The notes under the pieces: generated by a model | The model's database searches: none | Told to the model about the DNA's origin: nothing | The model's input: only the letters and a program-made list of their open reading frames with translations | Origin: Schistocerca nitens | Taxonomy: Eukaryota > Arthropoda > Insecta > Orthoptera > Acrididae | Reading direction: 5' to 3' | NCBI RefSeq assembly: GCF_023898315.1 | Contig: NC_064621.1 | Coordinates: forward strand, 541,095,383-541,159,382 | Length of the DNA: 64,000 bases | Part shown: positions 23,205 through 34,121 of the stretch, one piece after another | How the letters are laid out: each line of letters opens with the position of its first letter | How positions within the stretch are numbered: the first letter of the stretch is position 1 | Position numbers and translations under genes: made by a program

Positions 23205-24050
23205 AAAGGAAGTAGATAAATCAAAAATGAGTTTGAAAGTATAACAGCAAAAGAAAAAAGCAGAAAGGGGTGGGAACAACAGAATTGGTCATGGAAGTAA
23301 TGTTTCGTTGAGTATGCAGTGAGTTCCATTGTGTTGACACCATTGTAAAATGCCTATGAGAACTTCCAAAGGAACTGCTGCACAGTGCACATTGTTTCTT
23401 AAATGGCTAACATGCAGCATTACAGTGGATGTGGCTGCATGACTGAAAGCAAAAGACATGAGGCATTTTTTGCATAATGAATTTGCATATGTATGTGAAG
23501 TAAATGGTTCTGGAGGTACAATAATTGCAAAGAAGGGTTGTTAGGTTGTGACATGCCCTAGAAACTATTGAGAGAATCTTAGTGACATTAAACTTCCATT
23601 TTGAAGAACTTTATGAGGGAGTCTGTCATATTGAAGAGACTGGCTTGCTTATTCCATCCAAAAATTGTGAAAAATAATGCCCTGAAATTTTGAAAGGCTG
23701 CTGAGATAAAACATCCAATTTCAGGGGGTTATTTGGATTCTATTGGTGTTTATCCCAAAATAGTTTTAGATTAGGATCTGCCACTGACTTTTCAGTTTGG
23801 AAGGGGTTGGGAGTGTATACGAAGAAGGGTGTGCAACAAGAGCTGCTTGCACCTACATAGATTATTATTTTCAGTTTCATTCTCCCAGCAGAAATATTTC
23901 TGCTGCAGTGCCACTGGCTATTTTTTGATTATCTTTGAATTTGTTTTGACTGCTGCATTGTGTCTGACATTACAGATTAATGCTTTTTTTTTTTTTATCA
24001 CTGACTCAGAATTAGTTTACAGCTTTCTCTGACAGAGGGCATATGTATTT
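22320..24050. other. Intergenic, no recognisable gene
   Basis: AT-rich DNA with one long TG microsatellite (23155-23203). Short frames here lack any recognisable motif. Confidence 0.5.
23155..23203. repeat. (TG)n microsatellite
   Basis: About 24 uninterrupted GT/TG units. Confidence 0.97.
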
Positions 24051-24063
24051 TATATTAAAGATA
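24051..24063. repeat. Left 13-bp target-site duplication of the PLE tail dimer
   Basis: TATATTAAAGATA, identical to 24708-24720. Confidence 0.88.
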
Positions 24064-24707
24064 TGGTTATAATAGAGGGAAACATTCCACGTAGGAAAAA
24101 TATATCTAAAAACAAAGATGATGTGACTTACCAAATGAAAGTGCTGGCAGGTCGACAGACACACAAACAAACACAAACATACACTCAAAATTCAAGCTTT
24201 CGCAACAAACTGTTGCCTCATCAGGAAAGAGGGAAGGAGAGGGAAAGACGAAAGGATGTGGGTTTTAAGGGAGAGGGTAAGGAGTCATTCCAATCCCGGG
24301 AGCGGAAAGACTTAACTTAGGGGGAAAAAAGGACGGGTATACACTCGCGCGCACACACACATATCCATCCACACATATACAGACACAAGCAGACATATTT
24401 AAAGACCAATGTCTGCTTGTGTCTGTATATGTGTGGATGGATATGTGTGTGTGTGCGCGCGAGTGTATACCCGTCCTTTTTTCCCCCTAAGGTAAGTCTT
24501 TCTTCTCCCGGGATTGGAATGACTCCTTACCCTCTCCCTTAAAACCCACATCCTTTCGTCTTTCCCTCTCCTTCCCTCTTTCCTGATGAGGCAACAGTTT
24601 GTTGCGAAAGCTTGAATTTTGTGTGTATGTGTGTGTTTGTTTGTGTGTCTGTCGACCTGCCAGCACTTTCATTTGGTAAGTCACATCATCTTTGTTTTTA
24701 GATATAT
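24064..24707. mobile_element. Head-to-head inverted dimer of the Penelope-like tail (644-bp palindrome)
   Basis: Two copies of the PLE tail meet at a short spacer around 24398-24411. The left arm is inverted (from ATATATCTAAAAACAAAGAT near 24099 to AGCAGACAT). The right arm runs forward (ATGTCTGCTTGTG to ATCTTTGTTTTTAGATATAT). The arms are almost identical over about 300 bases, including the CTGATGAG...GTTGCGAAAGC motif (right arm 24583-24611). The left end carries the outer terminus AGGGAAACATTCCACGTAGG; the right end stops just short of it. The identical 13-bp flanks show that the dimer entered as one unit. No coding capacity. Confidence 0.88.
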
Positions 24708-24720
24708 TATATTAAAGATA
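24708..24720. repeat. Right 13-bp target-site duplication of the PLE tail dimer
   Basis: TATATTAAAGATA, partner of 24051-24063. Confidence 0.88.
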
Positions 24721-27700
24721 CATATACTGTTAATGAGTTATTAGTAATTATTCCAAACTACTTTTCAGTCTTGAATTAGTTGAGAAAGGTCCAGATAAGT
24801 AAATTTCGTTCAGCAGTGAAAATCTTCAGTTCTGTGTAAAAGCATGTAGAAATCACAAACATCAGACAACTGCACCACAGTTATGCAATCACAATATTCA
24901 CATAATCAAAATATGACTCATTCTGACTTAAAACTCATGTAAAACAACAGTTCAATAAAACCCATGTTGTGACTGCCCAAGATTATGATAAGCAGTTATT
25001 TATATCAGTTACAGCTCTGAGAAGGTATAAATGATTACTAGTGATTTCAACCATCAGAAGCCATCTTCAGATTTATAAATCATAAAAGTGAAGACTTATT
25101 AGCTCATTTTGTATATTTCTCCCTTTACATGGATATGGGAAGTCCTGGTGGAATTTCTAAGGAAACGTAACAACTCGACAGATAGTAGAGGTACGAAGTC
25201 ACCGAAAGGCACATCAAAAAGACTGCTGGCTGAAACAGATTTGAAGATGGCGTGTAATGGCTGAAATTAGTTATGATCAATTTTACCTTTTTTCAGCTAT
25301 GACTGACATAAACAAACAGTTATAATCATCATACATTCTAGCCAAAATAGAAATTTTGTGCAGACACTCTATTATCCATTCAGTCTGTTTTTGTTGTTCC
25401 ATGATATCCATGAAGTTTGCCTAACACATTTTTCATACTTCTGTGACAGTGCCCTTTACATAATGCGATTAGTTGTCTCAAGCAGTTGCCACTCAGAATC
25501 AGCAATGTTTCAAGAGAAAAAATATTCATAAAGCTGGGTATATTGTTCAACATTGTTTGAGCAAAGCTATAAGGAACACACGACTGTTGTGTGACCACCA
25601 AAAGACTCTGTAAGAATGAGTGTGGTAGTGTATACTTCCAACACAAACTACTTTGTTAATGAATGCAGTTTTTTTGTAGAACAGGAGAAATTGTAAGCAT
25701 TTTTATAAGCTTAGTTTTCATTTTCACATTGCTTTCTAAGTGTTTGCTAAATACTAGGAAGCTCACATTTATTTAAATACTTGGTGCTTATACGCAAGCA
25801 CATTAAAAATATAAAACAATCTGTTTAAAAGGTCAGTTGATGGATACAAATATAATATGATGCAAAATACTAGCTTCCAGAACCATCCACTAGAAGATGG
25901 AAAAGTTTGGTATAGTGGGAGTACTTAAGAATAAAATTTGTCCACAACTCCAAATCAAGAGACAGACGAAGACAGGGTGAGAGGAAACTCCATATCCCTC
26001 TTCTCTCTCCTTTTGTAGTATTTGGTGACAATACTACTTATCATTGAATAATTTGATGTTCTGCAATCTTACCTTATCTTTTGCTTGATGACAGAAACTG
26101 TCTGCTGCTGCCTAATAAGCAAATGCTATTTGTATGTTGTTTTTGATGTACTTTAACTTGAGGGATTCTTTTCCTTTACATTTTGTGTTCATGACATTTG
26201 AGTTTTGAGCAATCTATTTTTCAGTCTGTCATTTTTCCCTACCATTCTGCCTTCTAACAGCCCCTATTACTGTCCTTTTTTGCCCAATGCCCTCGTGACT
26301 GTCAAGTAGTTTTAAACTGATTAAGTATGAAATCAATGTGATCTTATCAGTAACATGTTTATGGGTTTTAAGTTAAAGAAAATTTTGTTCCTGATTTATG
26401 CCATTCAACAGTAGTTTGTGTATAAAAATAGTTAACTGTGTCAGTACTGGTATTATTTGCAATTCATTATGTTTAAAAAGAAAGAAGCTATCCCTAGGAG
26501 ACTTGCCATCCGAATTTTCATCTCATTTTTTTCTCATTCTAGTTGTGTCTGGTTCCACTCTAGTTACTTGTGTTCTCTTTGTGTTCCATTAATTTAACTT
26601 TTCTGTAATTTATTTAGTTGCCTGTATATAGTTGCCTGTTATTTGTTAATATAAAATATTTGTATTCTTCATTGTTGAAATTTTATTTACTGCGTGATAA
26701 ATAAAAACTGTTGTAATTATTCTGAGCTATTATTTTTGTGCAACTTGACCTGCAAAAATATTTGATCTTGTTAAAAATTGCTGTACTTTAATTAACTATG
26801 GTTATTGCTCATAGCCAGTGCTTTCTACTTATTAACCATTTAATAATGTCTCAGTCTTTTTATATACCTAGTACCAGAAGCTTCTTTCACAGCCTCTTGA
26901 ACATACACTTATATTTCTCAATTTTCATGTAAATAATCTGGATCTTTTTTAATATTAAATAATAAGACAATTCAGGGACACACTGTTACAGTCAATGAAA
27001 TTGTTATGTTGCAATGAGGAAGCAGCTAAATGTAATGAGTGTCCTTTTTACAAGGAAAAATGTCAGCAATTTTATTGCAATATTTTTTTCATTGAGGACA
27101 ACTGAATTGTAGCCCATCATTATATTCCATAATGCCTTTGTGAATGTTTGTAGGGATCTGGAAACTTATCTTTCTGTAAAGAACGTTAATTCCTTGATTT
27201 TCTCTCAATTCATGTGACGGCGATGTAAATGTTAAGAAAATTAGTTAATTTTTCTCCTGAATCTGTATGTCTGTTACATGAATATGTGCGACTTTAAAGA
27301 TACAAAAACACATAAACAAGTTACACAATTTCTGATGCTTTTCTTGATCTGATCGACAATGTGTTGTGGGTCTCTTCACAAGGAACATTTGCGTGCAAGG
27401 TTCCAACTTTAGTGATGCTCATTTGTAAGTGTTGCGTTAACAATTATGAGAGAAAAAAATATCAGCTGCTAATGAATCACTGTGCATCAGGAGAGTGACA
27501 AAAAATTTGTGTGCGGGAGGTGCAGAGATCAACCATCTGTGGTACGTATGTATTACGCTTCACGAAATGGACAATGTTGAAAATAAACCATTAACTTGCA
27601 CCATGAGCACCAAATAAAAGAAAGCCATGCCACAGTGATCACACAGGTTCACACCATCAAGATTGAAGGTGAACTTGGGAATTACAAATTGCACAGGATA

Positions 27701-27920
27701 TTCACCTACATATCCGCTCATAAAGAATGCATATAGTACCATATTGGTATAACAGGGTGACGAGAACTGATGGAATTTGACACCGGTTTGCTCTAAATGT
27801 CTTAGATTCTTTTACACAGGCCAGGCCATTGATGTTAGTTGATTTTGATAAAATTCTCTTGGTACCTTTCATATGTATTTCCTCTTGAAATTTTGATCAG
27901 TCAGAGTTAAACACAAATTC
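24720..27920. other. Intergenic, AT-rich, no recognisable gene
   Basis: No supportable frame. Around 25040-25290 there is a loose inverted pair: CATCAGAAGCCATCTTCAG on the left and TTTGAAGATGGCGTGTAATG with GGCTGAAAT on the right. It resembles the hairpin-GAAA motif of PLE tails, but I cannot delimit an element. Confidence 0.4.
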
Positions 27921-27921
27921 C

Positions 27922-28266
27922 TTAATGAACAATGGGATACGCTTGTTTCTCATTTACACATTTTTGCACTGAGTCTGCAGTATGCTCTGCATTGTAAAGT
28001 TGACATTTTGTTTGAAATTTTGTCGTCTTATGCCTAACGCTTCTGCAGCACTGTTTGAACTTATGCAATCGTCCACTGCTTCCCTTGAAATCACTGTGAG
28101 CTATTTCACTTGCAATTTGGTGTGCGTAACACAGTAGATCACTATCATGCACATCCTGTAAATTGTATGGAACATCTTTGAAACGCACAAACACCAGTTT
28201 TTCTAACACCACCACCTTGTCCTCCCTTGAAAATCTGTAGTTTTTCTTATGCAATACATGGATCAT
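27922..28266 (-). pseudogene. Possible pogo/Tigger-type transposase DNA-binding fragment
   Basis: A minus-strand frame of 114 codons contains YAHQIASEIAHSDFKGSSGR followed by LHKFKQCCRSVRHKTTKFQT. This resembles the CENP-B-type helix-turn-helix of pogo-family transposases (pattern: aliphatic-A, then FKAS.GWL..FK.R...R). The usual tryptophan is missing and no DDE catalytic part can be read on the following minus-strand sequence (27920-27200). It is at best an old fragment, and unrelated chance similarity is possible. Confidence 0.3.
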
Positions 28267-28269
28267 ACT

Positions 28270-28870
28270 GCTGTGGACTTACTCAAAATCTGTCCATAAT
28301 TTATTTTCTTTAATATGCTGCGGATTATCTTCCATGTACATAATTGTGTTTAGTAATCGCTCCTTGTGTTCTATCCTCTTGTTCTTGGAGTGCGACTCAC
28401 TGAAGTGAAACATACACTTTGCAGAAACAATTGTTTATTACAAGAACTAAGCTAAATACAACCTCTGAGAATAATGTCTACGAAACTTGAGAACAGCAAT
28501 GTATTGAGGAGCAGGGAAAATTTATGACAACACAGTTCCATAAGGCTGGTAACTCGTAGGAGTCCTCTGATGAGCAGGTGCTGTGACGAAACGGTCCTAC
28601 GAGGCTGAGAGCTTGTAGGCAGTCTACTGATAGTGACACTGTCCCACAAAGTGATGAGCATGTGGGCTGCATACCCGGAAATTATTAGAAGAAGAAAAAA
28701 ACATAGGAACATTCACGAAGCCTGACGTTATCATGAAAGGAGATAGCTGTCCTACCACAGTTTTTATATATAACATTATGCAAAAAACTTTTGATTGCTT
28801 GGATTGCATTTTACACAGTTAAAAAATAATATCCAGTTTTGGTTCTGTATAACAACCATCTCCAGATCAT
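28270..28870. other. No recognisable gene
   Basis: Short frames on the minus strand show no motif. A loosely repeated phrase (ACGGTCCTACGAGGCTGAGAG near 28590 and ACAGTTCCATAAGGCTGGTA near 28532) may be a local duplication. Confidence 0.35.
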
Positions 28871-28875
28871 TCAAA

Positions 28876-29075
28876 TTGTAAATGCAAGTGAATATGCATT
28901 GAACAGTATCAATAGTTAGTATCATGCATCAGTTATTCTTAGAATGGGAACTTCTTGCTTTTAACATCAGTATTTCCTTAGTCGGGTTGTTTTCTAATAT
29001 AAATGCATGTTTTTGCATGATATTCACTATTGATACTGTTCAATGCATGTTCACCTGCATTTATAATTTAAACGG
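28876..29075. repeat. Imperfect inverted repeat (possible MITE or fold-back)
   Basis: The arms 28876-28928 and 29019-29075 are reverse complements over about 53 bases with a handful of mismatches (core ATGCATTGAACAGTATCAAT against ATTGATACTGTTCAATGCAT). They flank a loop of about 90 bases. I cannot find a target duplication or delimit outer ends. Confidence 0.6.
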
Positions 29076-29647
29076 TGTGAAGACACGTGTTATACGCAAT
29101 CGAAACACTTGTTTACTGTTTGTGAATTATGGTAATGTAATTTAAAAGTGGTTTACATGAAATAGCTAAGGCGATGAACTAAAGTGCGCGTCATTTATCT
29201 TGACGGCCGAGTTTAGGTTCGTTCTGCGCATCTGACGTCACAAAACACAATCAGCCAATGAACAGAGAACGACGTTGCCAGATCTCGACTGCAGAGCAGA
29301 GCACGGACGAGTGTCTTCAGTTTTAGAAACATTCAGTCATAAATAAAGTAATAGAACAAAAGCAATGTCTCGATAGCAGACTTTCTTTTATGGAAAGTTT
29401 GGAAAAAGCATTCTTTATACCAATTGCTTCATATTGTATTAATTAATTAAACCAAACAAGCAATAAGACTCCTAATTCAGGCGATAGCAAGGAAAGGTGT
29501 TTGTATCAATCCCACGAACCGCTTTTTCGCAATAAAGAACAGCGATAATTGTTTATTTCCTATTGTACTTCGACGAAATGTGAGTAATTCATAGTCATAC
29601 CAACAGTGTTTGTCAGTATTTTGCGTCACTTAGACTCCTCATGTAGT

Positions 29648-29885
29648 GAAATGAAATGTCGTGTGACAAGGGCCTCCCGTTGGGTAGACCACTCGTCTGG
29701 TGCAAGTCTTTCGATTTGACGCCACTTCGGCGACTTGCGCGTCGATGGGGATGAAATGATGATGATTAGGACAACACAACACCCAGTCCCTGGGCGGAGA
29801 AAATATCCGACCCAGCCGGGAATCGAACCCGGGCCCTTAGGATTGACAGTCTGTCGCGCTGACCACTCAGCTACCGGGGGCGGAC
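29648..29885 (-). mobile_element. tRNA-derived SINE with target-site duplication
   Basis: On the minus strand it begins with a tRNA-like head (about 29885-29810). The head has an A box (TAGCTGAGTGGTCA), an anticodon-like loop CTGTCAA (GTC, as in tRNA-Asp) and a perfect B box (GGTTCGATTCC). A non-tRNA body follows, ending near 29648. Near-identical 11-bp flanks CCTCATGTAGT (29637-29647) and CCTCGTGTAGT (29886-29896) are a target duplication. The head would be the RNA polymerase III promoter. It has no coding capacity and would need another element's reverse transcriptase to move. Confidence 0.8.
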
Positions 29886-29904
29886 CCTCGTGTAGTAATA
29901 TTAT

Positions 29905-29985
29905 AGTACGTGCTACATTAGGGTAACGGTTAAGGCGTTGGATTGGTAAGCGAAAGGTGAAGGGTTCAAACCTTGTGCAGTGCTT
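29905..29985 (+). repeat. tRNA-like sequence (possible second SINE head or tRNA pseudogene)
   Basis: The phrase TTAGGGTAACGGTTAAGGCG (A-box-like), a TTGGTAA loop (GGT anticodon position) and GGGTTCAAACC (B-box-like) lie in tRNA order. The acceptor stem does not pair and the T stem is imperfect, so it is not a working tRNA gene. It may belong to a larger repeat into which the SINE inserted. Confidence 0.4.
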
Positions 29986-30088
29986 ATATTTTCTTTATTT
30001 AAAAACAATATCGAAGTGTCTTACTTCTGGAATTTTATTTGTTTGAATGCAATTTTTTGAAATTTCTAGTGCTTTGTCTCTTCATTAA

Positions 30089-30654
30089 CCCTTTCGCTGC
30101 TGCAGACACGTGCTCCACGCATTCCGCGCTGTGCGCGATTTTGTCATCGCTGCACTGCTCGCCTGTGCAGACACATGGTGTTCCCACTGCTTTGACACAC
30201 TTATCATTCGTTTTCACAAAAACTATTTGGCCCAAAAATTAGATTTTTACACATCTTCTTGACTGATACCTTTCCCCATAAATGACTTAATTTTGTTTCG
30301 ATGTTCAACCCAGTTACTGTGCAGCATTAAATGTAGTAAACCATTGCACGAAATTTTGAAGAGTTTGCAGAGGTAAAAGTCCATAGCGTATAATTTCCGT
30401 ATGGTCGATTTTAGTAGCCACAATGTTGAGAATAAAATGTGGACAAGATACCTAAATTTCAGATAAAAGGTATCAGTCAAGAACATGTGTAAAAATCTAA
30501 TTTTTGGGCCAAATAGTTTTTGTGGAATCGAATGATAAGAGTGTCAAAGCAGCCGGAACACCATGTGTCAGCACAGGTGAGCAGTGCAGTGACAAAATCG
30601 CGCACAGCACGGAGTGCGGAATGCAGGGAGCACGTCTCTGTAGCAGCGAAAGGG
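30089..30654. mobile_element. piggyBac-like MITE with long terminal inverted repeats
   Basis: Flanked by TTAA at 30085-30088 and 30655-30658, the fixed target duplication of piggyBac elements. The ends are CCCTTTCGCTGCTGCAGACA and its inverse, fitting the CCC start of that superfamily. The inverted arms extend about 190 bases (30089-30275 and 30465-30654) with scattered mismatches and small indels. The unique centre is about 190 bases and non-coding. It is non-autonomous and would depend on a piggyBac transposase elsewhere. Confidence 0.8.
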
Positions 30655-30659
30655 TTAAT

Positions 30660-31171
30660 GCGGCCGTGGTGGCTTTACTTCATGAACTGCGCGCTCCCCC
30701 CTAAATGTAAGCTTGCGAACTATGCTATACTATGGCGCTGCTTCTCTTGGCGTGTGCATCGTGTGCAACTGGCAACGCAGCAATCTCCCGCGTCTGGGTG
30801 AGCATGCGCGAGCCACCAAGATAAAAGAATTGAACTATAGCAACAAATACAGAAGAAAAAACATGAATATTACTGTGACTCTGCCAAGTTTTCCTTAGTT
30901 CCTAACTCATTAACAATACTGAGTTCTTGGTGTAGTGCATGATGCCTATAGTCTGATTGAAATTACTTCATAGTTGGCACTTCATGCACTGGAGCTGGTT
31001 TCCTCCAACCAGAGCACTCAACATTATGGCTGAACTCTTTGCCATTGCCAAACTGCCATAAAATTTGGTCAGTTAATTTCCAATTCCTTGATCAGCATTC
31101 TTCCTTGACTTGTTTGGATCCTGAATCATCATGGGACTGGCACTTTTATTTCATATTTCATCACGTGTGAT

Positions 31172-31178
<7 letters not shown>
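30660..31178. other. No recognisable gene
   Basis: Nothing I can name. No terminal repeats or convincing frames. Confidence 0.4.
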
Positions 31179-31237
<59 letters not shown>

Positions 31238-31248
31238 CCCCCCCCCCC
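31179..31248. repeat. (CT)n microsatellite ending in a C run
   Basis: A CT tract with one TTT interruption, followed by about 11 cytosines. Confidence 0.95.
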
Positions 31249-31249
31249 T

Positions 31250-32225
31250 CTCCATCGTACACAGCACTAAACAAACACCTCTGGATAGGATACTTCTGCA
31301 CAAGATGTGATTCAGTGTCGCATATACACTTCTCACAATCACAGATATCGGCTTACATTAGATAAGCTTTGCATGACATTGTGTGAAGCTGAATTTCTGA
31401 AGGCTGCAATTCGTTGTTTTGACTAGGCATGACACTCATAAATATGAGGGTTGAACTAAGTGTTATAGCGTGGAAGCCTACCGCATACAAGATCGTAGAT
31501 TTGAATCTCGTCAGATCTAAAATTTTTTTTAAAATTTCTAATCTAATCAAGAGAGTTTGATTGTTATTTTTATTCAATTAACTAGTTTAAATTTAATTTA
31601 TTATTTCCAATGCTTTGCTACATCATCGTATTCACTCTTTTACTTGCTCTTATCTTTCTTCCTATCCCTCTTTTTATGTCTGGTATCTGCCTGTGCCAGC
31701 TATAATCTGCAACCAAGTGCCAATGAGGACTGCTCCTTGGTTGGTGACATGGCAGCTTGTGTAGCCAGTGTGAGGATAGTTTCAGGTAATCAGTGCTAGT
31801 GAGAAATTATAGTTTGTTTTTAGCCCTGAAACTGAATTTTTCTATCTTGAGATTGCTCATAAATGTTAGCTTTAATTGGTGCGAACAAAGCAATCGTGAT
31901 TTTACTTCTGCTGCAGATTGTTGACTATTGTTTTCTCGGACACATTGCACATCACGAGGTTGTGGTTAACTTGGGACACGAGTTTAAATTCAGGACTACA
32001 AAACACGTTGTCTGCCACAGTTCAGCGATTGGTTGCCTAAAATCAAATGTCGATAGAGCATCATGCATTCCAGACACAATCGCAGTGGCCACTACCAACA
32101 TCTCTTTTCGTTACACATTAACAGCATTTGTAAAGTGAGCCGCTGTGTTTGTGGGTCTCCTATAACCGAGTGGCAGCTGATGTGACAACACTGCAGCTGC
32201 AAGTAATTTTAATCGGACTATAAGA
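31250..32225. other. No gene; possible tRNA-like remnant near 31460-31520
   Basis: GTTATAGCGTGGAAGCC and GTAGATTTGAATCTCG lie in A-box/B-box order and spacing, suggesting a decayed tRNA-derived repeat. Stem pairing is poor. The rest shows nothing I can support. Confidence 0.3.
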
Positions 32226-32229
32226 AGTT

Positions 32230-32940
32230 AGAGCAGAAGAACAAGAAGACAAGAGCAGGTAGAATTTCTTGAGATAGATGGCAACAGGTTCAAGAGAGAA
32301 GACCAGTTCAAATATGTGGGATCTTGGTTTACCACGGACAACAACATAAAAATGGACATCAAGGAAAGAATAGCAGTGGGAATGAAATGCATGCATTCCC
32401 TCAGAGAGACACTTGGCTCTAAACCTATCTCAGTGAACCCTAAGATGAAAATCTACAACACAGTGATATGCCCAGCAGTACTGTACGGTTCAGAAACATG
32501 GAGCATGACTAAATGAGAAAGGGAAAAACTATTAATATTTGAAAGAAGAGTAATGAGGAAGATATGGGGACCAGTTTTAGACAGCGGAGAATGGAGGAGG
32601 AGGAGGAAAAGCGAGGAAATCTACCTTCTGATGCGACAACTAACTATCCTACAGAAGATAAAGAGCAAAAGAATACAATGGGTGGGCCATGTAGCCCTTA
32701 TGCCAGATGGAAGACAGGCAAAGATGGCACTAGCGGGGAAACCAAACACCAAACGTTCCATTGGATGACCAAGGCAGTGCTGGATGGACAACCTGGCGAA
32801 GAACCTAGCAGCCCTGGGAATTGCAGACACCTGGAGGAACCGGGCACAAAACAGGAAGAAATGGAGGCAGTTTGTGGAAGCAGCGCGTGGCCTGCAGGGC
32901 CTGTGATTGCGGAATCTCGATCTATCATAGGAAGTTAGTA
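32230..32940 (+). pseudogene. RTE-like non-LTR retrotransposon, 3' fragment
   Basis: It encodes the C-terminal part of an RTE-type ORF2 protein after the RT core. FKYVGSWFTTDNNIKMDIKE begins near 32308, then MKIYNTVICPAVLYGSETWS near 32443, then IQWVGHVALMPDGRQAKMAL, and in another frame ADTWRNRAQNRKK. One in-frame stop follows WSMTK (32514-32516), and frameshifts occur near 32600-32780. The 5' part with endonuclease and RT is absent, as expected for a 5'-truncated copy. It resembles the 3' part of the element at 41960-53600 in type, but is a different family. Confidence 0.75.
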
Positions 32941-33395
32941 CTCATATTATATAAATATATAAGATTTTTTCTTTTCTTTATTTATGCAAGAAGGACCATC
33001 ATATGCTGGGCATGAAATATTGTCTTCAAGTTCCAAATTCAATGAATATTGTAGGTCAGGTCTTTCCTTGGTGTGCAAAATTTGGAATTCACAGTCACCA
33101 TAGGAAGGAATACTTGGAAAATAACATGTTGGGTTGATCTTTCCAATGTTACATCCAAACAATCTTAAGGCATTTTACAGTTTCTCCACTTCTTATTTCA
33201 AATTATTTTCTTACAAAGCTAGTTGCACTCTAAAATTTTGAGTATTATCCATTTCTGTCACTCTTCACTTGTTGGAGGCCTTTCTTATAATAGTATACCC
33301 AGCCAGTGGGATCAAAAGCATCCACATGCTTGAGTCTACCACCATTTGTGACTGTCCAGGCTAAAAAAAAAAAGGGGGGGGGGTGAGGGAGCATT
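32941..33395. other. No recognisable gene
   Basis: AT-rich sequence with a short A run and G run (33363-33383). No motif seen. Confidence 0.4.
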
Positions 33396-33617
33396 GGTTG
33401 ATAGTTGGAATGTCCAGTATATTTACTGCATGCAAATACATAGTATTCATGTGGCCATTTCTGTTCTGGCCCACACACGTATCAGAAAACATGGTTACTG
33501 GTTTTTGGTTGATAGTTGGAATAGCCAATATATTTGCTGCACGTAAATACATGGTATTCATGTTCACATTCCTGTTCTTGCACTCACATGTATCAGAAAA
33601 CAAGGTTACCAGTTTTC
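33396..33617. repeat. Tandem duplication, two 111-bp units
   Basis: The unit beginning GGTTGATAGTTGGAAT at 33396 recurs at 33507, and both units end ATCAGAAAACA.GGTTAC. The copies differ at roughly one base in seven, so the duplication is not recent. The open frames across it arise because 111 is a multiple of three. Confidence 0.85.
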
Positions 33618-34095
33618 TTTGTGCATGATTTCTCAAAAATTTCCACACAAATGAAGCCCCCTTTTCGCTGTTGCCTCATGTCATATGTTGGAATCAGTTT
33701 TGTTTCCACCTACATCAAGAACTGTGATATTGTAAATAGATAGCATTCTCTTGTAGTATACTGCCTTTGCATTCACCGTAGAGCAGTAAAGCACAGCTTG
33801 CAAGTCAAATTCAGCCAGCAGAGGTTCACCTTCTGTTGCACTATCTTGCCATTTCTTTCTTCCTTGTATACTCTTCCTGTTCCCTGTCAAAAACTTCATC
33901 CTACTTTCCTCAGCCGGAAGATGTGAAAACTTTAAACCAGTGGCAGATAGTGGGCCAAAATTCTGGGGAGGACAGGACACGTATTGAAAAATCTCTTTTC
34001 CTTCCCTTTTAATGTACACATTCCTAGCATTCTTGATGACGATGATGACCACCACCACCACCGCCCTGACTACTGCTTCTACTACTACTAGTACT
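33618..34095. other. No recognisable gene
   Basis: Nothing supportable. Its right end passes into CAC/TAC/TAA trinucleotide runs. Confidence 0.4.
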
Positions 34096-34121
34096 AATAA
34101 TAATAATAATAATAATAATAG
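34096..34121. repeat. (TAA)n target tract
   Basis: About nine TAA/AAT units directly before the Dong/R4-like fragment. Another (TAA/CAA) tract directly follows that element (35438-35464). Confidence 0.9.

Noticed and set aside
24064-24707. Long hairpin RNA gene
   Set aside because: The near-perfect palindrome could form a hairpin, but it is fully explained as two PLE tails in inverse orientation. I see no promoter or precursor features.
29810-29885. Functional tRNA-Asp gene on the minus strand
   Set aside because: Good A and B boxes, but it is the head of a SINE with body and target duplication, and the acceptor stem does not pair.
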